64,000 nt of DNA from Brucella pseudintermedia (GCF_042697365.1 NZ_CP137604.1); one strand, 5' to 3'. Positions 16,502 to 25,399 are shown, counted from the first letter of the stretch. Notes: generated by a model from the letters alone, not told the origin. Numbers and translations are program-made.

Positions 16502-17791
16502 GTGCGCCTTGTATCTATAAGAGCGCTGTTTGGTCGAAGGAAGGCCGTTGCCGAGCCGGTGTGGCATTACCCTGTCACGGGCTATTGCCCGGAGGAGGGG
16601 CGCTATTACGCCGTCCGTGCGAAGCCGCGCCAGACAGTCCAAAAGCCGCACCGCATGGTGCCGCTGGTTCTCGCAGCCGTCACATATCTCTTCAATTCCA
16701 ATGCGATTGCCTTTCAGGACATGGCGAGCCTGGTGCCGTCGGCCGACATGGGAACGCATCGGTGGACTGCCTTTGTCGCCAAGGCGCCGGTCGGCTCCGT
16801 CCATCAGGCCGAAATGCCGTTCGTCGATGCAACGACGGTAACGGGCAGCATCGCCACCAACGGCATCGAAGTGCCCGGCATAGGCCGGGTCGCGCTGTCG
16901 GGCGGACGCAAGACGGCAAAGCTTGGCCCGGACGATCCGAACCCGGACGAAAACCGCATCAATCGTTCCGACAAGACGGGCCGTCTCGTTTCGGTGAAGC
17001 CGAAGGCCCCCGCGAAGGCCTTCACTGCCGGCAGCATGTTCGACAAGATCAGCATGATCACGCGTCCGCCGGAAAAGACGGACGCGAAAATGGCCTTTTC
17101 CAGCAAGCTGGAGGGCAAGGAAATCGCCATCACCATGGCGTTCCACGCGGTCAAGCCGCCGAAGCCGCGTTCTGAGATGCCGACCCAGCTTGCCAAGCTC
17201 ATTACCAACGACCAGCCGGATGTGCTGGCCCTTGGTTATGCGCCTGCGACGCCGGATTACGGCAAGACATCGCCTTTCGAAAGCATTCTGAAGCCGCAGC
17301 CGGACGAAGGGCGCTTCGTGCCGCCGATCGGTGAGCAGGATCACGAGTGGGCGGCAACGCCGCTGCCGCCTTCCGCTTTCAGCAAGAGCGAACAGAAATG
17401 CCTCGCCGAAGCCGTTTATTTCGAAGCGCGCGGCGAAACGGTGAAGGGACAGGTTGCGGTCGCCCAGGTCGTTCTCAACCGTGTGCGCAACCCCGCCTAT
17501 CCGGGAACGATCTGCGGCGTGGTCTACCAGAACCGCGACTGGCTCAACGCCTGCCAGTTTTCCTTTGCCTGCGACGGCCAGAAGCACCGCGTAACCGAAA
17601 TGCCGCAATGGCGCATGGCGCAGCAGGTGGCAAAGACGGTCTCCGCCGGCCAGATATGGCTGCCGGAAGTCGGTTCCGCCACGCATTACCACGCGACCTA
17701 TGTTCGCCCCTTCTGGGCCCCCACCATGAAGAAGGTCACCAAGATTGGTCTCCATGTCTTCTATAGGACCTATGGCGGCGGGTGGAGCTGA
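16502..17791 (+). CDS. Cell-wall hydrolase (SleB/CwlJ-type)
   Basis: About 429 residues. A hydrophobic stretch near residues 50-70 suggests a membrane anchor or signal. A long Pro/Lys-rich linker follows. The C-terminal 130 residues are a Hydrolase_2 domain (CLAEAVYFEARGE, QVAVAQVVLNRV, NACQFSFACDG). The domain is a lytic transglycosylase-like amidase fold known from spore cortex lysis, but in alphaproteobacteria it is thought to remodel peptidoglycan. GTG 16502 is preferred because GGAG lies six bases ahead; GTG 16490 is also open. Confidence 0.82.
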   Translation: MRLVSIRALFGRRKAVAEPVWHYPVTGYCPEEGRYYAVRAKPRQTVQKPHRMVPLVLAAVTYLFNSNAIAFQDMASLVPSADMGTHRWTAFVAKAPVGSVHQAEMPFVDATTVTGSIATNGIEVPGIGRVALSGGRKTAKLGPDDPNPDENRINRSDKTGRLVSVKPKAPAKAFTAGSMFDKISMITRPPEKTDAKMAFSSKLEGKEIAITMAFHAVKPPKPRSEMPTQLAKLITNDQPDVLALGYAPATPDYGKTSPFESILKPQPDEGRFVPPIGEQDHEWAATPLPPSAFSKSEQKCLAEAVYFEARGETVKGQVAVAQVVLNRVRNPAYPGTICGVVYQNRDWLNACQFSFACDGQKHRVTEMPQWRMAQQVAKTVSAGQIWLPEVGSATHYHATYVRPFWAPTMKKVTKIGLHVFYRTYGGGWS

Positions 17792-18119
17792 GCCTCATCG
17801 CCGCATTGGCGGGTTTCAACTCACGTTTTTGTTAGCGGACTAAACGCTCTGACAGGCGCATAAGGGCGACCTCCCTCCTGCCCCGAACAGCATGTGATGG
17901 TCTAAAATCGATTCCGTTTTATTAGCCAATAATGTGGCCAATCTGGTTCTTTGGTCGGAAAATGAGTCGCACCAATATCTAAGTAATTGAGATCGCTTGA
18001 TAAAAAACCTTCTGGACCAATGCCCGCACCGCCTTGACTAGCGGACGGCGTGTCAATATGTTGCGCGCAACTTGGAAATGGGATCGTAATCCTCTTATTT
18101 CTTGAAAAAGGAGTTGCCA
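17792..18119. other. Intergenic region before the atp operon, no clear gene
   Basis: A 328-base stretch between the hydrolase and atpI. The central part (17900-18010) is AT-richer and carries a short minus-strand frame (ending EPDWPHYWLIKRNRF at 17902) that I cannot assign and that runs antisense into atpI. It may hold the atp promoter and the remnant of a lost gene. No RNA gene was recognised. Confidence 0.4.
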
Positions 18120-18518
18120 ATGGCGCGCGGGACTGAACCCGGAAAGCCATCCGGTGCGATCAAGAATACGAGGAATGAACCCGGTTCCGGGGAGCTGGAT
18201 CAGCGTTTGAACCGTCTGGAGGCCGAACTGGCCAAAAAGGGTGTGCTCAAGCAGCCGGCTTCCGAGGAGGAGCGATCGGCGACGGCAAGTTCGGTCGCGC
18301 AGGCCATGAAGATTTCCAGCGAGTTCATCGCAGGGGTTCTGGTCGGTGCGCTGATAGGCTGGTTCATTGATCGTGTCGCCGGTACGTCGCCCTGGGGATT
18401 GATCGTATTTCTCCTTTTGGGCTTCGGCGCGGGCGTCCTCAACGTGCTTCGTTCCGCCGGATATGTTGCCGAACAGGGCAGCATCAAGTCTAGCGCGGAA
18501 CAGGACGACAAGAAATAG
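18120..18518 (+). CDS. atpI: ATP synthase accessory protein AtpI
   Basis: About 132 residues. A charged N-terminus (LDQRLNRLEAELAKKG) is followed by two transmembrane helices (about 65-85 and 92-112) with the AtpI motif FIAGVLVGALIGWFID. AtpI assists assembly of the c-ring and may support Mg2+ uptake. GGAG six bases upstream of ATG 18120 fixes the start. It leads the F0 operon, with atpB 125 bases later. Confidence 0.9.
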   Translation: MARGTEPGKPSGAIKNTRNEPGSGELDQRLNRLEAELAKKGVLKQPASEEERSATASSVAQAMKISSEFIAGVLVGALIGWFIDRVAGTSPWGLIVFLLLGFGAGVLNVLRSAGYVAEQGSIKSSAEQDDKK

Positions 18519-18643
18519 GGCTTGACGGGCTTCACGGTAAAGTTCGTTCAAGTGTAAGTGAACAAGCGGGCCTTGCGCCCGAGACTGAAACGCCTTCGGG
18601 CAGGCCAAATTGCCTTCGGGCAGGGAAGACAGACGAGGTTAAG

Positions 18644-19393
18644 GTGGCGAACGATCCGATCCATCAGTTCCAGGTTTCCCGGTGGATTCCCATCGATGTA
18701 GGCGGTGTGGACCTTTCCTTCACGAATGTTTCGGCCTTCATGGTCGCAACCGTCGTGGTCGCTTCGGGTTTCCTCTACCTGACGTCTTCGGGTCGCGGCC
18801 TGATCCCGACCCGTCTTCAGTCGGTGTCGGAAATGGCTTACGAATTCGTGGCCACCAGCCTGCGGGATTCCGCGGGGTCGAAGGGCATGAAGTTCTTCCC
18901 CTTCGTCTTCTCGCTCTTCATGTTCGTCCTGGTCGCGAACTTCCTCGGGCTTTTCCCGTATTTCTATACGGTTACCAGCCAGATCATCGTGACCTTCGCG
19001 CTTGCCGTTCTCGTTATCGGCACGGTCATCGTCTACGGTTTCTTCAAGCATGGTCTCGGCTTCCTCAAGCTGTTCGTGCCGAGCGGCGTTCCCGGCATCA
19101 TCGTGCCGCTGGTCGTCGCCATTGAAATCATTTCGTTCCTGTCGCGCCCGATCAGCCTCTCGGTTCGTCTCTTCGCGAACATGCTGGCCGGTCACATCAC
19201 GCTCAAGGTTTTTGCGGGCTTCGTCGTCTCGCTGGCAGCCCTCGGCCCCATTGGCATCGGCGGCGCTGTCCTGCCGCTCATCATGACGGTTGCGATCACC
19301 GCACTCGAATTCCTCGTAGCCTTCCTGCAAGCCTACGTGTTTACCGTTCTCACCTGCATGTACATCAACGACGCTGTACATCCGGGACACTGA
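18644..19393 (+). CDS. atpB: ATP synthase F0 subunit a
   Basis: A 249-residue integral membrane subunit that forms the proton half-channels against the c-ring. The essential arginine lies in SLSVRLFANMLAGH, and the C-terminal helix ALEFLVAFLQAYVFTVLTCMY is typical. GTG start with a GAGG site ahead. The F1 genes are not in this window, in line with the split F0/F1 operons of Rhizobiales. Confidence 0.96.
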   Translation: MANDPIHQFQVSRWIPIDVGGVDLSFTNVSAFMVATVVVASGFLYLTSSGRGLIPTRLQSVSEMAYEFVATSLRDSAGSKGMKFFPFVFSLFMFVLVANFLGLFPYFYTVTSQIIVTFALAVLVIGTVIVYGFFKHGLGFLKLFVPSGVPGIIVPLVVAIEIISFLSRPISLSVRLFANMLAGHITLKVFAGFVVSLAALGPIGIGGAVLPLIMTVAITALEFLVAFLQAYVFTVLTCMYINDAVHPGH

Positions 19394-19459
19394 GTTCAAA
19401 CCGGCGGGCGACCGCCAGAACTGAAATCCGCGCTTATTTCAATCCAGAAGGAGCTTAAC

Positions 19460-19687
19460 ATGGAAGCGGAAGCAGCAAAGTACATCGGCGCCGGTCTCGC
19501 CTGTTTCGGTATGGCCGGTACGGCTCTCGGCCTCGGCAACATCTTCGGCAACTACCTCTCCGGCGCTCTGCGCAACCCGTCCGCTGCTGACAGCCAGTTC
19601 GGCCGTCTGGTGTTCGGTTTCGCCGTTACGGAAGCTCTGGGCATCTTCTCGCTGCTCATCGCGCTTCTGCTCCTCTTCGCCGTCTAA
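19460..19687 (+). CDS. atpE: ATP synthase F0 subunit c
   Basis: A 75-residue hairpin proteolipid; several copies form the rotating ring. The two helices flank the polar loop GALRNPS, and the proton-carrying carboxylate is Glu58 in the second helix (TEALGIFSLL). The glycine-rich first helix (GMAGTALGLGNIFG) packs the ring. AAGGAG lies ahead of the ATG. A 170-base gap to the next subunit gene may hold an mRNA-stability structure. Confidence 0.97.
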   Translation: MEAEAAKYIGAGLACFGMAGTALGLGNIFGNYLSGALRNPSAADSQFGRLVFGFAVTEALGIFSLLIALLLLFAV

Positions 19688-19857
19688 TCAACGGTCGCAA
19701 GAAACGGGCTGGCCGCGAAGCACTTTTGGAACTTGCTCCTTAAGAGCCTGTTCCGTCGGAAGATGCAGGCGCGGCTGGCCTTTGCATATGTCGTCTGAGT
19801 AAGGCATGGTCTTTCTCCATCGGGATTGGATCGTGCTGGATTAAAGGGGAAATCTGG

Positions 19858-20475
19858 ATGTTCGTGTCCACGGCGTTTGCCCAAACCGCCACCGAATCGC
19901 AACCGGCACCTGCTGCTGGCGAGCACGGCGCAGCCGATGCTGTGCACACCGAAACCGGGGTCGCTCACGATGCCGGACACGGCAGCGGCGTATTCCCGCC
20001 GTTTGATTCCACCCATTACGCTTCGCAGCTCCTGTGGCTGGCGATCACCTTCGGGCTTTTCTATCTGTTCATGTCGCGCGTGGTTCTGCCGCGCATCGGC
20101 GGCGTGATCGAAACCCGTCGCGACCGCATCGCTCAGGATCTCGAGCAGGCAGCCCGCCTCAAGCAGGATGCCGACAACGCTATCGCTGCCTATGAGCAGG
20201 AACTGGCCCAGGCCCGCACCAAGGCTGCTTCGATTGCAGAAGCCGCGCGCGAAAAGGGCAAGGGCGAAGCCGACGCAGAACGCGCTTCCGCTGAAGCCGC
20301 GCTTGAAGGCAAGCTCAAGGAAGCCGAAGAACGCATCGCCGCGATCAAGGCCAAGGCCATGAACGACGTCGGCAGCATTGCCGAGGAAACCACGGCGCAG
20401 ATCGTCGAGCAGCTTCTGGGCACCAAGGCCGACAAGGCATCGGTAACAGCAGCCGTCAAGGCCGCCAACGCCTGA
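19858..20475 (+). CDS. atpG: ATP synthase F0 subunit b'
   Basis: A 205-residue peripheral-stalk subunit. It has an unusually long N-terminal extension of about 50 residues rich in Ala, His and Glu before the single transmembrane helix (LLWLAITFGLFYLFMSRV). A long charged coiled coil follows. It is the b' partner of the adjacent b subunit, an arrangement found in photosynthetic and many other alphaproteobacteria. It is separated from atpF by ten bases. Also named atpF2 in some annotations. Confidence 0.93.
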   Translation: MFVSTAFAQTATESQPAPAAGEHGAADAVHTETGVAHDAGHGSGVFPPFDSTHYASQLLWLAITFGLFYLFMSRVVLPRIGGVIETRRDRIAQDLEQAARLKQDADNAIAAYEQELAQARTKAASIAEAAREKGKGEADAERASAEAALEGKLKEAEERIAAIKAKAMNDVGSIAEETTAQIVEQLLGTKADKASVTAAVKAANA

Positions 20476-20485
20476 GGAGAGGACA

Positions 20486-20965
20486 ATGGACGCTACATTC
20501 TGGGCACTGATTGGCCTCATCATCTTTCTGGCGATTCTCGCCTATCTGAAGGTTCCGGGCATGATCGGCCGGTCGCTCGACGAGCGCGCTGACCGTATCA
20601 AGAACGAGCTGGAAGAAGCCCGCACGCTTCGCGAGGAAGCCCAGCAGCTGCTGGCCGAATATCATCGCAAGCGCAAGGAAGCCGAAAAGGAAGCAAGCGA
20701 CATCGTTGCTTCCGCCGAGCGCGAAGCAAAGGCGCTTCTCGAAGACGCCAAGCGCGCGACGGAAGAATATGTTGCACGCCGCAACAAACTTGCCGAGCAG
20801 AAGATCGCAACGGCTGAAGTCGACGCCATCAATGCGGTTCGCGCTTCGGCAGTCGACCTCGCAGTCGCCGCCGCCGGCAAGATCGTCGCCGAAAAGGTCG
20901 ATGCTAAGGTTGCCGGCAACCTGTTCAAGGATGCTCTGGCACAGGTCAAGACGAACCTGAACTGA
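20486..20965 (+). CDS. atpF: ATP synthase F0 subunit b
   Basis: A 159-residue peripheral-stalk subunit: a short N-terminal membrane helix (TFWALIGLIIFLAILAYL) and a long Glu/Lys/Ala coiled coil that binds F1 delta. A GAGGAGAGG site precedes the ATG. It is the last gene of the F0 operon and is followed by a strong terminator. Confidence 0.96.
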   Translation: MDATFWALIGLIIFLAILAYLKVPGMIGRSLDERADRIKNELEEARTLREEAQQLLAEYHRKRKEAEKEASDIVASAEREAKALLEDAKRATEEYVARRNKLAEQKIATAEVDAINAVRASAVDLAVAAAGKIVAEKVDAKVAGNLFKDALAQVKTNLN

Positions 20966-20987
20966 TCACGGTTCGCATAATTTTCAG

Positions 20988-21018
20988 AAAAACGCCGCCT
21001 CGCAAGGGCGGCGTTTTT
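20988..21018 (+). terminator. Terminator of the atp F0 operon
   Basis: A 12-bp perfect stem (AAAAACGCCGCC with GGCGGCGTTTTT) around a seven-base loop, followed by GTTTT. It is symmetric, so it can also serve the minus-strand Nudix remnant that ends at 21041. Confidence 0.93.
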
Positions 21019-21040
21019 GTTTTAGGTCGGGAAAGTGTTT

Positions 21041-21295
21041 TTAAAACCGCTCTGGTCCGCGACCAGTTTTCATTCCGCCCAGGCTGCGGAACAGCGGGCG
21101 GTATTCTTCCAAGGCGAGATCATCCAATGCCTGCGCTTCCTGTGGCGTAAACCATCGCAGCTCGGTGTGTTCGCGGTCGCGAATGGCAGGCTGACCGTCC
21201 CATGCGGTAACCGTATAGAGATGGAATGACGCTGTCGGATTTACGACCTCTATAGTCGTCTGCCCGATGAGAACCGCATTGACGATGTCTGGCAT
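21041..21295 (-). pseudogene. Internally deleted Nudix hydrolase (catalytic box missing)
   Basis: An 84-residue frame. Its first ten residues (MPDIVNAVLI) match a usual Nudix N-terminus. The C-terminal part (FHLYTVTAWDGQPAIRD, then HTELRWFTPQEAQAL) matches the end of the fold. The Nudix box (GX5EX7REUXEEXGU) and its flanks, roughly 50-60 residues, are absent, and the halves join at about residue 11 in frame. A good GGAGA site remains. The protein could not hydrolyse nucleoside diphosphates, so this is probably a decayed gene made by deletion. An alternative is a repurposed small protein. Confidence 0.75.
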
Positions 21296-21324
21296 TGGTA
21301 GTCTCCGATGGTCCGAAATTAAAA

Positions 21325-21816
21325 TCAGTGTTTGTTATCGGTCAGATGCGCAAGCGGCAGCTCTCCCTGTGACTTGACCGTCTGGATAGCAAAATTGCTT
21401 CGAATGTCGATCACGCCAGGAAGGCGCAGCAGCGTGCCGGATAGAAACCGTTCATAGGCGGCGAGATCGGCCACCACGACCTGCAACAGAAAATCGGATT
21501 CCCCGGATACGAGATGACAGGAAAACACTTCCGGCAGGTTCTGCACGGAAGTGCGGAATGCCGTTGCTGTTTCCTCGTGATGGCGCTCCACCCGGATGCC
21601 GACGAAGACCGTCAGCCCCAGCCCAACCGCATTGCGATCAAGCGCCGCATGATAGCCCTGAATGACGCCTGCCTTCTCGAGCATCTTGACACGGCGCAGG
21701 CAGGGAGAGGGTGAAAGGCCCACTTTCTCCGCCAGTTGGACATTGGACAGCCGGGCATCTTCCTGAAGGGCAGTCAGTATCTTGCGGTCGATGGCGTCGA
21801 GTTTGATTTTTGGCAT
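21325..21816 (-). CDS. Lrp/AsnC-family transcriptional regulator
   Basis: A 163-residue regulator with an N-terminal helix-turn-helix (LDAIDRKILTALQEDARLS ... KVGLSPSPCLRRVKMLEKAGVI) and a C-terminal RAM ligand-binding domain (VSGESDFLLQVVV). It is divergent from a LysE-type exporter, a frequent pairing in which the regulator senses an amino acid and controls its export. The 179-base gap between them should carry the operators. The ligand is unknown. Confidence 0.92.
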   Translation of the reverse strand: MPKIKLDAIDRKILTALQEDARLSNVQLAEKVGLSPSPCLRRVKMLEKAGVIQGYHAALDRNAVGLGLTVFVGIRVERHHEETATAFRTSVQNLPEVFSCHLVSGESDFLLQVVVADLAAYERFLSGTLLRLPGVIDIRSNFAIQTVKSQGELPLAHLTDNKH

Positions 21817-21995
21817 GATCCGGTAACCTGCGTTTATTCATTGGCGGATTATACCAAAACTGGAAAAGTTTGCGCCACAAATCGCAAGGACATGCGCTTC
21901 CGTTCGCGGATATTCTCGAACGTGCAACTGTTTCGCAGTCGGTTAGGGACTTTCGCGCCGCGGTTAGCTTGGCATGATTTCTACAGGCGATAGCA
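21817..21995. promoter_or_regulatory. Divergent control region, Lrp-type regulator / LysE-type exporter
   Basis: A 179-base AT-richer gap between divergent genes. By analogy with other Lrp-exporter pairs it should hold both promoters and binding sites for the regulator. I see several AT-rich half-sites but no single convincing operator. Confidence 0.4.
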
Positions 21996-22613
21996 ATGAG
22001 CGAGATGTGGTTATACGCGGGCGCACTGGCTGCTGCATTTCTTATTCCGGGGCCTGATATGCTCCTGCTGCTCCAGACCGGCGCGTCGCAGGGCAGGGCC
22101 CATGCGCTGGCGGCTGCGGCTGGCCTTGCAATCGCCCGCGCGTGCCATGTCGCTCTTGCCGCGCTCGGTCTGGCAGCGCTTCTGCATGCCTTTCCTGTCG
22201 CGTTCCAGTGCGTGCGCATCGTCAGCGCCTGTTATCTGGTCTGGATTGCTATCGGGATTCTGCGCCATCCCTTGCCGACTGTGGATGCGGCTGGCGGCCC
22301 GTGTGAACGACGGTCCTATCTGGCTTCGGCCCGCAAGGGCCTCCTTACCAATCTGCTCAATCCCAAGGCGCTGCTGTTCTGTTCCGTCCTGCTGCCGCAA
22401 TTCGTTCATCCCGCAAATGGCAGCATCGCGCTGCAATTTGCTGTTCTGGGCGGCATCTTGACGACAGTCGGCCTGTTGTTCGACACGCTCTATGCCTTCA
22501 CAGGCTCATCGCTCGGAATACTGTTGAAGCGTTACCCCGCCATACAATCGGTCCAGCGCTGGGGCTTTGCAGCGCTGCTGTTCGGCTTTGCCGCCAAGCT
22601 GGCGACGGTTTAA
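21996..22613 (+). CDS. LysE/RhtB-family amino-acid exporter
   Basis: A 205-residue inner-membrane protein with about six hydrophobic segments and the family signatures AAFLIPGPDMLLLL near residue 18 and KGLLTNLLNPKALLF near residue 115. Members export lysine, threonine, homoserine, leucine and similar amino acids. Control by the divergent Lrp-type regulator is inferred. The stop overlaps the end of rnhB by four bases in convergent orientation. Confidence 0.9.
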   Translation: MSEMWLYAGALAAAFLIPGPDMLLLLQTGASQGRAHALAAAAGLAIARACHVALAALGLAALLHAFPVAFQCVRIVSACYLVWIAIGILRHPLPTVDAAGGPCERRSYLASARKGLLTNLLNPKALLFCSVLLPQFVHPANGSIALQFAVLGGILTTVGLLFDTLYAFTGSSLGILLKRYPAIQSVQRWGFAALLFGFAAKLATV

Positions 22614-23272
22614 ACTCCGAAGCGATCCTTGATGGGAGCGAAAGTGTAACGGTGAATGCCGGGCACGGGGCCAGCCGTTTCGATGGCAGCGCGGTGCTTT
22701 TCCGTTGCATAGCCCGCATGAATTTCCAACCCATAGGGTGGATGCGCCGCTCCTGCCCGGATCATCATGCGGTCCCGCGTGACCTTGGCGACGATGGAAG
22801 CCGCCGCGATGGAAATGGAGCGCTGATCCCCTTTGATGAGAGCGGAGCCCGGGCAAAGAAGCCCCGGCGGAACATCGCGGCCATCGATCAGCGCGTGGCA
22901 GGGCCGCAGCGTCAGCCCGATGGATGCGCGCCGCATGGCTTCGAGCGCCGCCTTTCGGATATCGCTTCCGTCGATGCTGCGTGCGCTGAGGCTTGCAACC
23001 GAAACGGTGACAGCCTTCGCCAGAATGATTTCGTAGAGCGCCTCGCGCTTTGCAGCCGTAAGCCGCTTGGAATCGTCCAGCCCGTCGGGGAGGTTGTCGA
23101 TATCGAGCACCACGGCAGCGGCAACCACCGGCCCGGCCAGGGGCCCGCGTCCGGCCTCATCTATGCCGACGATATGTTTCAATCCACGCGAAAGCAGCCT
23201 TTTCTCTTCGGAGAAGTCAGGCACGATCGGGATATCAAAGAGGAGCGGAGAATCAGAAGCCGAGCGTTTCAT
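22610..23272 (-). CDS. rnhB: Ribonuclease HII
   Basis: About 220 residues. Removes ribonucleotides from DNA and the RNA of RNA-DNA hybrids. The metal-binding residues are visible: GIDEAGRGPLAGPVVAAAV (Asp-Glu), the later CHALIDG, and the SIVAKVTRD motif. Frame open to 23383, but MKRSASDS at 23272 agrees with the family; no strong ribosome-binding site helps. The C-terminal overlap with the exporter is in convergent orientation. Confidence 0.95.
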   Translation of the reverse strand: MKRSASDSPLLFDIPIVPDFSEEKRLLSRGLKHIVGIDEAGRGPLAGPVVAAAVVLDIDNLPDGLDDSKRLTAAKREALYEIILAKAVTVSVASLSARSIDGSDIRKAALEAMRRASIGLTLRPCHALIDGRDVPPGLLCPGSALIKGDQRSISIAAASIVAKVTRDRMMIRAGAAHPPYGLEIHAGYATEKHRAAIETAGPVPGIHRYTFAPIKDRFGV

Positions 23273-23455
23273 TTGGCGGCAATGCTCGCATTGCTTCCGA
23301 TTCTCCGCAAGGGCCCTGCTTGAGGATGGTGGCAGGAAAGCAGGCAGCCCCTCCGTCTGAAGGACAACCAGACGGAAATTCAACAGGCAACTGGCAGGTT
23401 ATGCAGTTTTGAAAAGCAGTGCGGGCCAAAGGCAGGCTTCACCTTGGTCCTCACG

Positions 23456-24628
23456 CTAGAACAGCGAAAGCTGCTTGCCTCCCTTTTCGACCGGCTCGAA
23501 CAGATCGGTACGCAATTGAAGGCGGCGCGCATTGAAGCCGAGCTTGCGCGCGGTGATTTCGAAACGGCGACCGATCTGCCACGCATAGGGGCCTGTGCCG
23601 CGCATGCGCTTGCCCCACTCGGCATCGTAATCCTTGCCGTCGCGCATGGAACGCACCAGCGACATGACGTGCCGGTAGCGATCTGGATAATTGCGCAGCA
23701 GCCAGTCCTTGAACAAGGGGGCGACTTCCAGCGGCAGGCGTAGCAGGACATAGCCTGCCTCGCGCGCGCCTTGCGCATAGGCGGCATCCAGAATGCGCTC
23801 GATCTCGTGATCATTGATGCCGGGAATAACCGGCCCCATCATCACGGAGGCTGGAATGCCCGCCTCGGCGAGTTTGCGGATGGCCTGAAGCCGCAGCGTC
23901 GGCGTCGAGGCGCGCGGTTCCATCGTGCGCGACAGATGAGCATCGAGCGTCGTGACCGACAAGGCGACCTTGGCCAGACCCTTTTCCGCCATGCGGCTCA
24001 AAATATCGATGTCGCGCACGACGAGCGCGGATTTTGTCACGATGCCGACCGGATGATTGGCGGCCTCCAGCACTTCCAGAATTTCGCGCATGATGCGCCA
24101 TTTTTTCTCGACCGGCTGATAGGGATCGGTATTGGTGCCGATGGCGATGGTCTTCGGCTGATAGCCGGGCTTGGCCAGTTCGCGCTCAAGAAGGCGAGGG
24201 GCGTCAGGCTTCGCAAACAGGCGCGATTCGAAATCGAGACCGGCAGAAAGCCCCATGTAGCTATGTGTCGGTCGTGCAAAGCAATAGATGCAGCCATGCT
24301 CGCAGCCGCGATAGGGATTGATCGAGCGGTCAAAACTGATGTCGGGTGAATCGTTGCGGGTGATGATCGTCCGCGGCTTTTCGATCTGCACATCGGTCTT
24401 GAATGGCGGCAATTCCTCAAGCGTGGTCCAGCCATCGTCGAAGTCGTGGCGTGTGGTCGGCTCGAAACGCCCGGTCGGATTGATGCCCGCGCCGCGTCCC
24501 CGCCTCCGGGCATGATCGATGCGCAAGCCGGCCTCGCCAATCACCGCATTGGCGTGATCCGCGCGCCCGCTGCCGAAGGCAGCCCTGTCGGCCTGCTTGA
24601 TGATATCTGCCTGGTGGATCACTTCCAT
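23456..24628 (-). CDS. PA0069-family radical SAM protein
   Basis: About 390 residues. The 4Fe-4S/SAM motif is CEHGCIYC near residue 92, preceded by the family segment SFDRSINPYRG and followed by the SPL-like GTNTDPYQPVE and SALVVRDIDIL. These proteins resemble spore photoproduct lyase but their substrate is unknown. ATG 24628 has GGGAGA six bases ahead; the additional open frame to 24787 is discarded. Single gene. Confidence 0.88.
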   Translation of the reverse strand: MEVIHQADIIKQADRAAFGSGRADHANAVIGEAGLRIDHARRRGRGAGINPTGRFEPTTRHDFDDGWTTLEELPPFKTDVQIEKPRTIITRNDSPDISFDRSINPYRGCEHGCIYCFARPTHSYMGLSAGLDFESRLFAKPDAPRLLERELAKPGYQPKTIAIGTNTDPYQPVEKKWRIMREILEVLEAANHPVGIVTKSALVVRDIDILSRMAEKGLAKVALSVTTLDAHLSRTMEPRASTPTLRLQAIRKLAEAGIPASVMMGPVIPGINDHEIERILDAAYAQGAREAGYVLLRLPLEVAPLFKDWLLRNYPDRYRHVMSLVRSMRDGKDYDAEWGKRMRGTGPYAWQIGRRFEITARKLGFNARRLQLRTDLFEPVEKGGKQLSLF

Positions 24629-24834
24629 CTTCGTCTCCCTGCATGGAAACATCTGGCCTTGCACAGTCACGGCGACAGCGACCCTGTCAGGTCCGGCAAC
24701 TCTTGCGTTGCGCGGTGCCGTGCCGCCATGCGACTCTGTTCTGATGAATCTATTCCTATAACAAGAATTAGAACAAAGCAAGAACATAAAAGTGTCAGCT
24801 TTTCGCTCACGCGTTCTTGATATATGAAGCGCGC

Positions 24835-25341
24835 ATGTTGTCCGTCGTGATCGAAACCCTGAATTCGGAGAAAGCGCTGGCCCACACGCTTTCGGCTTTG
24901 GTGCCGGCGGTGGTGGAGGGATTGCTGCGGCGCGTGTCGGTCATCGACAGGGGCTCGTCGGATGAGACCGCTCTGGTCGCACTGGGGGCGGGCTGTGCGT
25001 TCCATGCCGAAATGGATATCGAGGCGGCGCTCGATGAGATCCACACGCCATGGGTGCTGCTGCTGACGCCCGGTTCCATTCCGCAGGAGGGGTGGGAGGA
25101 AGTTTTGCGCCGGCACATGGAACATGCCGCCGCCGCCGCACGCTTTTCATTGCCGGAAGACAGCGGGTTCGGCACGGTTCGCAAAATCTTCGGCCGCAAG
25201 GCGACGCTCGATGCCGGGCTTCTGGTTCGCCTGGATGCGGTAAAGCCGCTGCTGCTCGACGGCGTGTCGTTCGACCAGCTTCCGCAGCGTTTGAAACCCA
25301 TCCGGCTCAAGCATTCCATCCTACCGCCCGACGAAGACTGA
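24835..25341 (+). CDS. Glycosyltransferase family 2-like protein
   Basis: About 168 residues. N-terminal MLSVVIETLNSEKALAHTLSAL and SVIDRGSSDETALVA follow the GT-A nucleotide-sugar fold of family 2 (normally SVVIPTLNEE and DGGSxD). The usual DGGS is changed to DRGS, and the protein is shorter than a full glycosyltransferase. It may be a reduced or non-classical transferase. It is a stand-alone gene in the plus direction ending at a strong bidirectional terminator. No sugar or acceptor can be named. Confidence 0.65.
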   Translation: MLSVVIETLNSEKALAHTLSALVPAVVEGLLRRVSVIDRGSSDETALVALGAGCAFHAEMDIEAALDEIHTPWVLLLTPGSIPQEGWEEVLRRHMEHAAAAARFSLPEDSGFGTVRKIFGRKATLDAGLLVRLDAVKPLLLDGVSFDQLPQRLKPIRLKHSILPPDED

Positions 25342-25347
25342 ACAAAC

Positions 25348-25379
25348 AAAAAGGCGAAGCCCGAAGCTCCGCCTTTTTT
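25348..25379. terminator. Bidirectional terminator between convergent genes
   Basis: Stem AAAAAGGCG with CGCCTTTTT plus an inner AGC/GCT pair, with A and T runs on the two sides. It suits both the glycosyltransferase-like gene (plus) and the small exported protein (minus). Confidence 0.85.
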
Positions 25380-25399
25380 CAACAGACATGCTGTCTGGA

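Noticed and set aside
22652..23323. Plus-strand frame antisense to rnhB
   Set aside because: rnhB has all RNase HII motifs on the minus strand.
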